A stretch of 64,000 nt of DNA from Luteolibacter algae (GTDB lineage Bacteria > Verrucomicrobiota > Verrucomicrobiia > Verrucomicrobiales > Akkermansiaceae). The notes under the pieces are model-generated. The model was given only the letters and a program-made list of their open reading frames with translations. It had not been told where the DNA came from and ran no database searches. Positions within the stretch are counted from its first letter, which is position 1; the number at the start of each line of letters is the position of its first letter. Of the stretch, positions 24,134-31,845 are shown in pieces. Made by a program: the position numbers and the translations under genes. The stretch spans positions 62,001 to 126,000 of the forward strand of contig NZ_JBHUIT010000008.1 of NCBI RefSeq assembly GCF_042683045.1. The letters run 5' to 3'.

Positions 24134-25537
24134 TCAGACATTGAAGCCGAAATGTCTGTTGGCATTGTGGAATGAGATATCGGCGATGAGTTTGGAAAGG
24201 ATTTCAAAATCATCGGGCAACTCTCCTTTTTCGGCTTCACCGCCGATGAGATTGCAGAGGATCCTGCGGAAATACTCGTGACGTGGAAAGGAAAGGAACG
24301 AGCGGGAATCTGTCAGCATCCCGACGAAGCGGGAAAGCAAGCCGGTATTGGATAGTGCGTTGAGCTGCATCTCCATACCTTCCTTCTGGTCTAGGAACCA
24401 CCATCCGGAGCCGAACTGGATTTTCCCTGGAACCGTGCCGTCCTGGAAGGCTCCGGTCATTGCCGCGAAGAGATAGTTATCGCGCGGATTCAAGTTGTAG
24501 AGAACCATTTTCGGCAGGGACTCACGGGAGGCGAGCGCGTCGAGAAAAGTGTAGAGGGCCTTGCCTTGCTGGGTATCGCCCATGGTATCGAATCCTGCAT
24601 CCGGACCGACTTTTTTGAACATGAGCGAGTTCGTGTTGCGGACTGGCGCGAGGTGCAGTTGCTTCGTCCAGCCGCGAGCCGCGTCCAGTTGCCCCGAAAA
24701 AACGAGCAGGTAGAAGGAAAAGCGCTCCTTATCGTCTTCCGATGCGGCGAACCCGGCACGGGCACGATCGAAAATGTTTGCTGCCTCCGCATCGCTGCAA
24801 GGTAGGGCCGGGCAGCGATCCAGACCATGATCCGAAAGACGGGCGCCGGCTGCGTGGAAGTCATCGTGACGTTTTTTCAGAGCCTCCAGAAGATCTGATA
24901 AACTCCCAATGGATATGTCCGCGGCTTTTTCCAGCTTGTCGATCCATGGATTAAGAAGATCCGGACGATCCACTTGAAATGCTTTGTCCGGCCGGTAGGT
25001 CGGAACGACTTTGGTAGCAATCCCCGATGCCGCAACCGCAAGGTGATCGTCGAGGGAATCCGCCGGATCATCGGTGGTGCCCACGACTCTTACGTCGAAT
25101 TTTTTAAGCAAGCCATGGGTGGAAAAATCAGCCTCGGCGAGCTTTGCGTTCGTTTTCTCCCAGATCTCATCCGCTGTCTCCGGTGTCAGAAGTGTGTGGA
25201 TACCGAAGTAGCGCTGAAGCTCCATGTGAACCCAGTGATGCATCGGATTGCGGAGTGTGTAGGGGACGGTTTCGGCAAATGCCTGAAACTTTTCCCGCGG
25301 CGGTGCGTTGCCCGTGATGAGCTCTTCGGCAATGCCATTGGCACGCAACAACCGCCACTTGTAGTGGTCATGCTTCAACCACAAATCCGCAATATTGTCC
25401 CAGCGGTGATTTGTAGCGATTTCATCCGCTGGAAGGTGGCAGTGATAGTCGATGATTGGTTGGGCCGCCGCGACTTCATGGAAAAGTCTGCGTGCGGTAT
25501 CTGAGTAAAGAAGGAAATTTTCGTCGAGGTAGCCCAT
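24134..25537 (-). CDS. uxaC: Glucuronate isomerase
   Basis: A 467-residue enzyme that interconverts D-glucuronate/D-galacturonate and the corresponding ketoses. The N-terminal DENFLLYSDTARRLFHEVAAAQPIIDYHCHLPADEIATNHRWDNI contains the HCH metal site, and WLKHDHYKWRLLRANG and the C-terminal SFLSFPRHEYFRRILCNLIGG are family signatures. No transporter or other uronate genes are nearby; the only partner is the propeller protein directly downstream. It is divergent from the DUF2383 gene across 227 bp. Confidence 0.96.
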   Translation of the reverse strand: MGYLDENFLLYSDTARRLFHEVAAAQPIIDYHCHLPADEIATNHRWDNIADLWLKHDHYKWRLLRANGIAEELITGNAPPREKFQAFAETVPYTLRNPMHHWVHMELQRYFGIHTLLTPETADEIWEKTNAKLAEADFSTHGLLKKFDVRVVGTTDDPADSLDDHLAVAASGIATKVVPTYRPDKAFQVDRPDLLNPWIDKLEKAADISIGSLSDLLEALKKRHDDFHAAGARLSDHGLDRCPALPCSDAEAANIFDRARAGFAASEDDKERFSFYLLVFSGQLDAARGWTKQLHLAPVRNTNSLMFKKVGPDAGFDTMGDTQQGKALYTFLDALASRESLPKMVLYNLNPRDNYLFAAMTGAFQDGTVPGKIQFGSGWWFLDQKEGMEMQLNALSNTGLLSRFVGMLTDSRSFLSFPRHEYFRRILCNLIGGEAEKGELPDDFEILSKLIADISFHNANRHFGFNV

Positions 25538-25699
25538 GGCGGGCGGATTTCAGCCTGATTCAGTTATAAGGGAAAGGAAGAAACAGAGGAAATGTCCTTC
25601 ATTAAGCGGCATTGCAATTAGCAGAAACCTAACTGGATACCTATGCATATTGAATGGCCCGTAATTAGGAAATCCTTGTATCCAAAGGGTTGAAGGCGC

Positions 25700-25714
25700 T
25701 GGCACTGGATCTGC
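25700..25714 (+). promoter_or_regulatory. Candidate sigma-54 (-24/-12) promoter
   Basis: TGGCAC at 25700-25705 and CTGC at 25711-25714 fit the consensus TGGCAC-N5-TTGC, with GG and GC separated by exactly 10 nt. It lies about 50 nt upstream of the DUF2383 start, a reasonable position. One -12 base deviates (C for T). No enhancer-binding site could be identified by eye. Confidence 0.45.
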
Positions 25715-25764
25715 GATGTAAAGAATTTCGATTAAACCCGATTCTTGAAAAACAACTTACCAAT

Positions 25765-26217
25765 ATGAATAACAGCACGATCAACGAAAAATGTATTAAG
25801 GTTTGCAATAGTCTGCTCCGTGGCGAGCTATCCGCCGTGGAAACCTATGGAAAAGCCATTGTGAAGTTTCCGGGAACTCCTGTCACCGCAGAGCTGACAA
25901 GAATTCAGTCGGAGCATCGGCAGTCCGCGAACCGTCTCACACAGAATATCCGTGAGATGGGCGGGGAGCCAGACACGGACTCCGGCGCGTGGGGAGCCTT
26001 CGCGAAAGCGGTCCAATCGGCAGCGAACCTTTTTGGCGCGGAGTCCGCCATTGAGTCTCTGCAAAATGGCGAGGAACATGGCAGAAACGACTATGAGGAT
26101 GCGCTTAAAAACGATGACGTAATGGCCGAATGTAAAACAATGATCCGCAGCGAACTTCTGCCGCGCACCCAGAGCCACATTGCGACTCTTGAGCGTCTGG
26201 AAGACGTCGTAGACTAA
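25765..26217 (+). CDS. DUF2383 / PA2169-type four-helix bundle protein
   Basis: A 150-residue ferritin-like helical protein. The pattern KVCNSLLRGELSAVETYGKAIVKF, IQSEHRQSANRLTQNIREMGGEP and SLQNGEEHGRNDYEDALKND matches the PA2169 family, with E and H residues arranged as in di-iron helical bundles but no confirmed metal site. The start at 25765 is chosen because the frame upstream to 25690 overlaps the promoter-like motif. Members are often stress-related; that is family lore, not shown here. Confidence 0.78.
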   Translation: MNNSTINEKCIKVCNSLLRGELSAVETYGKAIVKFPGTPVTAELTRIQSEHRQSANRLTQNIREMGGEPDTDSGAWGAFAKAVQSAANLFGAESAIESLQNGEEHGRNDYEDALKNDDVMAECKTMIRSELLPRTQSHIATLERLEDVVD

Positions 26218-26285
26218 TCTCCGGGATTGTCGAACTCATGGTATTGGCCTCGCCGGTGTGAATCGGCGGGGCTGATGTCAGTATA

Positions 26286-26320
26286 GCCAGCGGGTAGGAA
26301 TACCTGCTGGCCTTTCTGTT
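26286..26320 (+). terminator. Rho-independent terminator after the DUF2383 gene
   Basis: The stem GCCAGCGGGTA pairs with TACCTGCTGGC (one G-T pair, 4-nt loop), followed by CTTTCTGTTT. A second, weaker hairpin (CCTCGCCG with CGGCGGGG) lies just upstream near 26250-26273. Confidence 0.7.
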
Positions 26321-26417
26321 TATATGCATCTTCCGTTAGGTGTTCGATAGAGTATACACAATATAGAAGGTCAAAATAAAAATTGACTTATCTTAACTAT
26401 CTCGCTGTCTTGAATTT

Positions 26418-27122
26418 ATGACTAGTCCCGAGGATTTAGACAAGTTGTTCGATGCCGCCCTCCGGGGGCAAAAGGCACCAAGCCGATTCGGGACCCCAGA
26501 AGAACAGCTACGGCAAAGCCCGGTTCCAAGGCAATCCGAGAAGGGGAAAGAGATCAATGTCCCGGTGGAAAAGATTCCGGAGGACCAAGCCATTCCAGTT
26601 CAGCCGGTATTGAATCATCCGGAGCCGGAAAGAGGGACAAGTTTCTCGTTTCCCGCTCAGGCGCTTAGCTCGGTGGATCATACCATTAGTGCGGAATTGG
26701 GTGAGCTGCTGGATGAAAAGGTGACTCGTGAAAAACGTAGACGCCGCAATGGATTTTTGGTCGGTGTAGCTCTTCTGCTGGGACTGTGCGGAGGGTCCTA
26801 TGCATGGTTTGTCCAATCTCCGGAGCGTGTGACCGCGCTTGAGAATGCAGTGAGTGAAGCAAAATCGGCAGGAGATATCCGGGGCCTTGTGGCAGATTAT
26901 CAGAAGTCTTTGGATAAGGTTGCAGAACGTGGGACACAAATCGATGAGGCGGCTTCCGCAATGGGAGTAGATCCATCGGACACGGCGGGGCATGCCGATC
27001 CCGGATTCGATCATGAAATGCGGGAAATGATGAGCGGGGCGGGAGGTCCGACGCCTGCGGACCGATCTTCCAAGCTCCAGAGAAAATTCGATCCATCCTT
27101 GAAAACAGGGGAATTGAGGTAA
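26418..27122 (+). CDS. Hypothetical single-pass membrane protein
   Basis: A 234-residue protein with a charged, disordered N-terminus of about 110 residues, a basic stop (REKRRRRNG), one helix (FLVGVALLLGLCGGSYAWFV), and a C-terminal segment with a probable coiled coil (VTALENAVSEAKSAGDIRGLVADYQKSLDKVAERG). The positive-inside rule puts the long N-terminus in the cytoplasm. No family is recognised. It precedes the Mla-type operon by 125 bp on the same strand; a functional link is possible but unproven. Confidence 0.6.
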   Translation: MTSPEDLDKLFDAALRGQKAPSRFGTPEEQLRQSPVPRQSEKGKEINVPVEKIPEDQAIPVQPVLNHPEPERGTSFSFPAQALSSVDHTISAELGELLDEKVTREKRRRRNGFLVGVALLLGLCGGSYAWFVQSPERVTALENAVSEAKSAGDIRGLVADYQKSLDKVAERGTQIDEAASAMGVDPSDTAGHADPGFDHEMREMMSGAGGPTPADRSSKLQRKFDPSLKTGELR

Positions 27123-27247
27123 TTCTTTCGATTACGGAGTATCCAGTATCATCTTTTTCCTACTGGAATTTTTACCGACTGGAAGTATGCTGACGAGACC
27201 AAGAAAAGGGATGTTTCATTCCTCTCTCCGGCATCCGCTTCCCAAGA

Positions 27248-28360
27248 ATGAATCAAGAGTCGACAGAACCACCAAAGGCCATCTGGGAAGAAGACGGCGG
27301 GAAGTTGGTTCTTAGGCTTTCCGGAAACTGGCTGAGGGGAAATCGGCAGGAGATCACAGGTGACAGTCGGCAGGGTTGGCCGGATGTTTTCGATACCGGG
27401 AAGCTTGGAAAATTTGATTCCACGCTGCCGGCCTATTTGCTCAAACACTTGCGTGAAATGCGGCCCGAAGATCCGGGATTGGAGGGACTGCCAAACGATT
27501 TACGCGGGCTGATGGAGCTGGCTCTGAAAGTCCCGGAAAGGAGTGAGGCGAAATCTTCCGAAAAAGAGCCAAACGGATTATCCTTGCTGGGCCTTCGCTC
27601 AACGGCGGCATGGACATCGCTGGAATCCGTATTGGAATTCATCGGTGACACCGTTCTTTCCACGGCGAGGTTTTTCACCGGCCGGGCGAAGTTCCGCTCG
27701 GAGGATTTCCTCCTGGCCGTCCAGGAATGCGGGGCAGGGGCTCTGCCGATTGTCTCTCTCATCAGCTTTCTCATCGGGATGATTCTCGCATTCGTCGGTA
27801 ATGTGCAGCTGGCCGATTTCGGCGCGAGCCTTTATGTGGCGGATCTCGTCGGGATAGCCATGGTGCGTGAGATGGGGGTGATGATGACTGCTATTATAAT
27901 GAGCGGCAGGACTGGCGCTGCTTTCGCTGCCCATATCGGTAGTATGAATGCCAACCAGGAGATTGATGCGTTGAAAACTTTTGGCTTCAATCCGTTTGAT
28001 TTCCTCGTGCTTCCCAGGGTGTTCGCGCTCGTTCTGATGATGCCGATTCTGACCATTTATTCCAATGCCGTTGGCATACTCGGAGGGATGCTCGTCGGTG
28101 CGGGGGTGGGGATTCCTCCTTCATTGTTTTTTGCCGAAATGCTCACAACCGTCGATCTAACACAGGCTTCGCTGGGGGTCTTCAAAAGTGTGTTTTTCGG
28201 AGCCGCCATTGCGATAGCCGGTTGTTTGCAGGGGATGAGATCCGGCAATTCATCCGCCGCAGTCGGTCAAGCTACGACTCGTGCCGTAGTTGCGTCAATT
28301 ACGGCGATCATCATATTGGACTCCGGCTTCGCTGTGCTTTTCACAATTCTTGGTATATAA
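27248..28360 (+). CDS. mlaE: MlaE-type lipid ABC permease with N-terminal STAS-like domain
   Basis: A 370-residue protein. Residues 1-100 form a STAS-like soluble domain (KLVLRLSGNWLRG... VFDTGKLGKFDSTLPAYLLKHL). Residues 145-370 form the MlaE permease, with VGNVQLADFGASLYVADLVGIAMVREMGVMMTAIIMSGRTGAAFAAHIGSM and NQEIDALKTFGFNPFDFLVLPRV as diagnostic blocks. The E. coli MlaE lacks the fused domain and uses a separate STAS protein, MlaB, so here the two functions appear merged. It is the first gene of an mlaE-F-D-lipoprotein operon that moves phospholipid between the membranes. Confidence 0.9.
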   Translation: MNQESTEPPKAIWEEDGGKLVLRLSGNWLRGNRQEITGDSRQGWPDVFDTGKLGKFDSTLPAYLLKHLREMRPEDPGLEGLPNDLRGLMELALKVPERSEAKSSEKEPNGLSLLGLRSTAAWTSLESVLEFIGDTVLSTARFFTGRAKFRSEDFLLAVQECGAGALPIVSLISFLIGMILAFVGNVQLADFGASLYVADLVGIAMVREMGVMMTAIIMSGRTGAAFAAHIGSMNANQEIDALKTFGFNPFDFLVLPRVFALVLMMPILTIYSNAVGILGGMLVGAGVGIPPSLFFAEMLTTVDLTQASLGVFKSVFFGAAIAIAGCLQGMRSGNSSAAVGQATTRAVVASITAIIILDSGFAVLFTILGI

Positions 28361-28373
28361 ACAACCCGCGAGC

Positions 28374-29159
28374 ATGGAACATCACGAAACAAAACCGAAG
28401 ATTGCCGTCCGAGACCTGACGATGGCGTTCGGCTCATTCGTGGTCATGAAGGATCTGAACTTCGATGTCAGGGAAAAGGACATTTTCGTGATCATGGGAG
28501 GAAGCGGTTGTGGAAAGAGCACCTTGTTGCGGCATATGATCGGGCTGAAAGAGCCTGCCAAGGGCTCGATCTCATACGATGGGGAAAATTTCACCTCGTC
28601 CGCAGCGGAGGAGCGCTTGAAATTTATCCGAAGATTCGGCGTGATGTATCAATCGGGGGCGTTGTGGTCGTCCATGACGCTTGCGGAAAATATCTCGATG
28701 CCGATCGAGGAGCATACGGATCTCAAGCGCGCGGAGATCAAGGATCTCGCCTACTACAAGCTGGCATTGGTGGGACTCTCAGGCTACGAGGATTACTATC
28801 CGGCACAAGTGAGCGGCGGCATGAGCAAACGGGCAGGCATCGCCAGAGCGATGGCGCTGGATCCGGAGGTGATGTTTCTCGATGAACCGGGAGCCGGGCT
28901 GGATCCTCTCAGCTCGCAGCGTCTCGATGAGCTGATCCTGCGTCTGCGCGATTCATTGGGATCGACGTTTGTGATCGTGACCCACGAGCTGGCCAGTATT
29001 TTCGCTATCGCGAATAATTCAATTTTTCTTGATACCAATACCCGGACCCAAGGGGCAACCGGTGATCCGAAAGAGCTGCGTGATCATTCGGATAACGATA
29101 CGGTAAGACTTTTCCTGAAACGCGGTGAAACCATAGAACAAGACGAATCCCATGAGTAA
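28374..29159 (+). CDS. mlaF: MlaF-type lipid ABC ATPase
   Basis: A 261-residue nucleotide-binding subunit. Walker A is GGSGCGKSTLL, the signature is VSGGMSKRAGIARAMA (SGGMxKR is typical of MlaF/Mkl), and Walker B is VMFLDEPGAGLDPLSS, followed by THELAS. The ATG at 28374 is chosen; the in-frame ATG at 28290 would run into mlaE. It overlaps mlaD by 8 nt, implying coupled translation. Confidence 0.93.
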   Translation: MEHHETKPKIAVRDLTMAFGSFVVMKDLNFDVREKDIFVIMGGSGCGKSTLLRHMIGLKEPAKGSISYDGENFTSSAAEERLKFIRRFGVMYQSGALWSSMTLAENISMPIEEHTDLKRAEIKDLAYYKLALVGLSGYEDYYPAQVSGGMSKRAGIARAMALDPEVMFLDEPGAGLDPLSSQRLDELILRLRDSLGSTFVIVTHELASIFAIANNSIFLDTNTRTQGATGDPKELRDHSDNDTVRLFLKRGETIEQDESHE

Positions 29160-30159
29160 AAAAGCGAGCTCGACCATGATAGGTCTCTTCACACTGCTTG
29201 GCATATTGATCGGCGGAGCCGCCTTGGTTGTCCTCGGAGCCGGAAAATATTTCGAAAAGACCCATAAGATTTCACTCTATTTCGATAAAAGCGTGTATGG
29301 ATTGCAGGTTGGCTCGGATGTTCGTTTTGGTGGTGTGCGGATCGGCCGCGTGGACTCGATCAATGTGATTATCGACACGATGGAAAACCGCAAAATCATT
29401 CCCGTGGTGGTGGAGCTGACGGCAAAGGAATTGCAAAACATCTCCGGCGGCCAGGAAGGTATGCTGGATTTTTCTTCGAAAGAAGGGGTCAAGGTGGCGG
29501 TGAAACAAGGATTGCGCGCCGGGATGAAGCAGCAAAGCCTCGTGACAGGACAGCTTTACATCGAGTTCGATATCGTGCCCGGGGCTCCGGGTTTTACTTA
29601 CCAGCCAACGAAGGAGAGCGAGTATCCTGTAGTCCCTACGATCCCCACGGAGATCGATGAATTGATCTCTGGAATTACCGACGGCCTCAAGAAAATCAAT
29701 GATTTGGACATCGATGGCCTGTTGACGGAAATGCGGGATGTTCTCAAAGGGGCGAACAAACAAATCGCGGAGCTGGACCTCAAAAAAATCAATGACAACC
29801 TGACCGGGATCACTGCGGATGTGAGGAATTTTACCAGTGACGAGAGGCTGTCCAGCTCGCTGGAAAATCTGGATGGGGCCCTGAAGGAAATTAACGAGAT
29901 CAGCGCGAAGGCAAACGAAAACCTGAACCCATTGATCGCGCAAATCAACGAGCTCACAGAAACGACCAACCGCAGCTTGGCCAGAATAGAGACGGCCGCG
30001 GAGGAGCTTTCACGGGTGAGCGATCCACGCTCACCCATGTTGCTGAATTTTCAGAATCTGCTTCATGAAACGGAGACTACTTCCCGTGCGCTGCGTGAGC
30101 TCACCAATGACCTGAAGCGCAATCCGAACAGCCTGCTAAGAGGAAAAAACAACGAATGA
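29152..30159 (+). CDS. mlaD: MlaD-family MCE protein
   Basis: A 335-residue periplasmic lipid-binding subunit anchored by one N-terminal helix (STMIGLFTLLGILIGGAALVVLGAG). The MCE domain follows: YFDKSVYGLQVGSDVRFGGVRIGRVDSINV is the standard opening. After it comes a long C-terminal helix or coiled coil (residues 180-330; many Asn, Glu and Leu), longer than E. coli MlaD. MCE rings shuttle phospholipid across the periplasm. Its start overlaps mlaF and its stop overlaps the next gene. Confidence 0.92.
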   Translation: MSKKASSTMIGLFTLLGILIGGAALVVLGAGKYFEKTHKISLYFDKSVYGLQVGSDVRFGGVRIGRVDSINVIIDTMENRKIIPVVVELTAKELQNISGGQEGMLDFSSKEGVKVAVKQGLRAGMKQQSLVTGQLYIEFDIVPGAPGFTYQPTKESEYPVVPTIPTEIDELISGITDGLKKINDLDIDGLLTEMRDVLKGANKQIAELDLKKINDNLTGITADVRNFTSDERLSSSLENLDGALKEINEISAKANENLNPLIAQINELTETTNRSLARIETAAEELSRVSDPRSPMLLNFQNLLHETETTSRALRELTNDLKRNPNSLLRGKNNE

Positions 30160-30746
30160 AAACTTACCTGCTACTATTGATCCCGCTGTGTTTTTCCGGT
30201 TGCACCCTGCTGAAGCCAGTGGAAGACGATCCCGTGCGCCATCTCTTGGAGAGCTCAGTTTCTGGAAAAACAGCCACCGGCTCAGCGCCTGCTGTGGCAA
30301 TCGCCCGTCCTTCTCTTCCTCCTTATCTGGAGCGCGTGGAGCTCGTGACGAGAACTGGCGATGGAAGGCTGCAGGTTCATGAGAAAGAGCTTTGGTCGGA
30401 GCCGCTTGATGCGGGAATCGCCCGTGTGATCGCGGATAATCTCCGGAGGCTCACTGGCTCGACAAACGTTCAGCCCACGGCCAATTTCATCACCCGCGAC
30501 TATACGGATCTTGTGGAAATCAGGATTGAACGATTCGACCCGCTGCCCGATGGCTCGCTGGTGCTGGAGTGCACCTGGAAGGTTCAACCGATCAATGGAG
30601 GAGATGCCTCACCAAAGCCATTTAAAACGATTGTTCCAATCCAGGCTGGCAAGGCGGAAGGCCTCAATGTCGGGATGAGCGGACGGATCGTGGCGATGAA
30701 TGAAGCGCTCGCCAGACTATCCCGCACGATTTCGAAGTCCCTCTAG
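30156..30746 (+). CDS. ABC transport auxiliary lipoprotein (PqiC/YmbA-like)
   Basis: A 196-residue lipoprotein with a lipobox FSGC after a short leader, then a domain with the PF03886-type pattern LPPYLERVELVTRTGDGRLQVHEKELWSEPLDAGIARVIADNLRRL. Such proteins sit at the outer membrane and partner MCE systems (PqiC with PqiB). Here it ends the Mla-type operon, with a 4-nt ATGA overlap with mlaD. The family assignment is by pattern, with moderate certainty. Confidence 0.8.
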   Translation: MKTYLLLLIPLCFSGCTLLKPVEDDPVRHLLESSVSGKTATGSAPAVAIARPSLPPYLERVELVTRTGDGRLQVHEKELWSEPLDAGIARVIADNLRRLTGSTNVQPTANFITRDYTDLVEIRIERFDPLPDGSLVLECTWKVQPINGGDASPKPFKTIVPIQAGKAEGLNVGMSGRIVAMNEALARLSRTISKSL

Positions 30747-30751
30747 AGCAC

Positions 30752-30783
30752 AAAAAAGCACGAGCCTGAAGGCAGGCTCGTGC
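30752..30783 (-). terminator. Rho-independent terminator of the ThuA gene
   Basis: The stem GCACGAGCCTG (30758-30768) pairs perfectly with CAGGCTCGTGC (30773-30783). On the minus strand it is followed by a T run (30752-30757), so it ends the ThuA gene; it may also help end the Mla operon arriving on the plus strand. Confidence 0.85.
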
Positions 30784-30807
30784 AACGAAAAGCTTCAATG
30801 GACAGAA

Positions 30808-31761
30808 TTACTGTGTGGCGGCTTCTTTCTTTTTTGCCTTTTTCTTTTTCGCGGGATTCGGGGCCTTTTTTTTCTCAACGAATTTCGGATTGGTCATCGC
30901 TCCGGGCGCGACTTCCGAAATGTTGGGTGTGATATCTGCATCCACTTCGCCGGTAGTCCATTTGATAGCCCCAACCAGCATGTTCTGGAATGTCTCGTTG
31001 GTCCAGATGTCATCGCGATGGCCCATCGCCGTGTAATACACACGTCCTTTCCCTTCTGCGCGTGCCCACGTGGTCGGGAATTCCGGGCGGTCATACATCG
31101 GGCCTTTCATGGATGGTGAATCAATAACCGTCAGGCAGTGTAGATCCTCACGGAAGTCTTTGAGGGAATACCATTCTTCCATAAGGGTGAAGCTATCACC
31201 GGCTTTTTCGAAACCCGGGAATTTATTGTCGATCACCTTGTTGGTCACTTTTTGTTGGGCGCCGTGGACGATGAATTCGCCGCCAATCATGCAGATATAC
31301 GGATCGGCGTGCTCGCCATGGTTTTTGTATCTGTCTTCTCCCTTCTGCGACTCGTTTGCGGTGTGGAAAGTATCCGTGGCGCAGTGCAGGCCGATAAAGC
31401 CATTGCCGTCTTTCACATAGTCGAGAAGCGCCTGTTTGCCCTCGGCGGTCATCGCTGGCTGTTTGTCTGTCCCTTCCTGCGTCAGATCGCCGGTGGTATA
31501 GAAAATAACCGAGTCAAACTCCGCAAGATACTCCGGAGTGAACTTCGAGCCATCTTTTGAAAACTCGAACTCCCATCCTTCTTTTTCCCCAATCTCAAGG
31601 AAGATTTTTTCGGCAAAGCTGGGCTGTCCTTCTTTCCAGGAAATCACCGAGTGCTCAAAACCGCTGGACTTGGTGAAAAAGAGAAGCTTGTGAGGCGCTG
31701 CCTGCACTGGGGAGCTGAGAGTCGCGCAGGCAGCCAAGAGGGCAAATATGGATTTATTCAT
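30808..31761 (-). CDS. Secreted ThuA-like protein
   Basis: A 317-residue protein with a signal peptide (MNKSIFALLAACATLSSPVQAA) and a ThuA/trehalose-utilisation-like domain of glutamine-amidotransferase fold: KLLFFTKSSGFEHSVISW, FDSVIFYTTGDL, ALLDYVKDGNGFIGLHCATDTF and RVYYTAMGHRDDIWTNETFQNMLVGAIKWTTG. The catalytic Cys of true amidotransferases is replaced by the GLHCATD element seen in this family. A lysine-rich tail (PAKKKKAKKKEA) ends the protein. Many members occur in polysaccharide-degrading Verrucomicrobiota and Planctomycetota; the substrate is unknown. Confidence 0.85.
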   Translation of the reverse strand: MNKSIFALLAACATLSSPVQAAPHKLLFFTKSSGFEHSVISWKEGQPSFAEKIFLEIGEKEGWEFEFSKDGSKFTPEYLAEFDSVIFYTTGDLTQEGTDKQPAMTAEGKQALLDYVKDGNGFIGLHCATDTFHTANESQKGEDRYKNHGEHADPYICMIGGEFIVHGAQQKVTNKVIDNKFPGFEKAGDSFTLMEEWYSLKDFREDLHCLTVIDSPSMKGPMYDRPEFPTTWARAEGKGRVYYTAMGHRDDIWTNETFQNMLVGAIKWTTGEVDADITPNISEVAPGAMTNPKFVEKKKAPNPAKKKKAKKKEAATQ

Positions 31762-31845
31762 CCCCGGAATGCTAGTGAAGCATAGTGACGTTGCCAGAGA
31801 ATTTTTGGATTGGTCTGCCAGATGCTAGGTAGCGCAGGGACTGAT

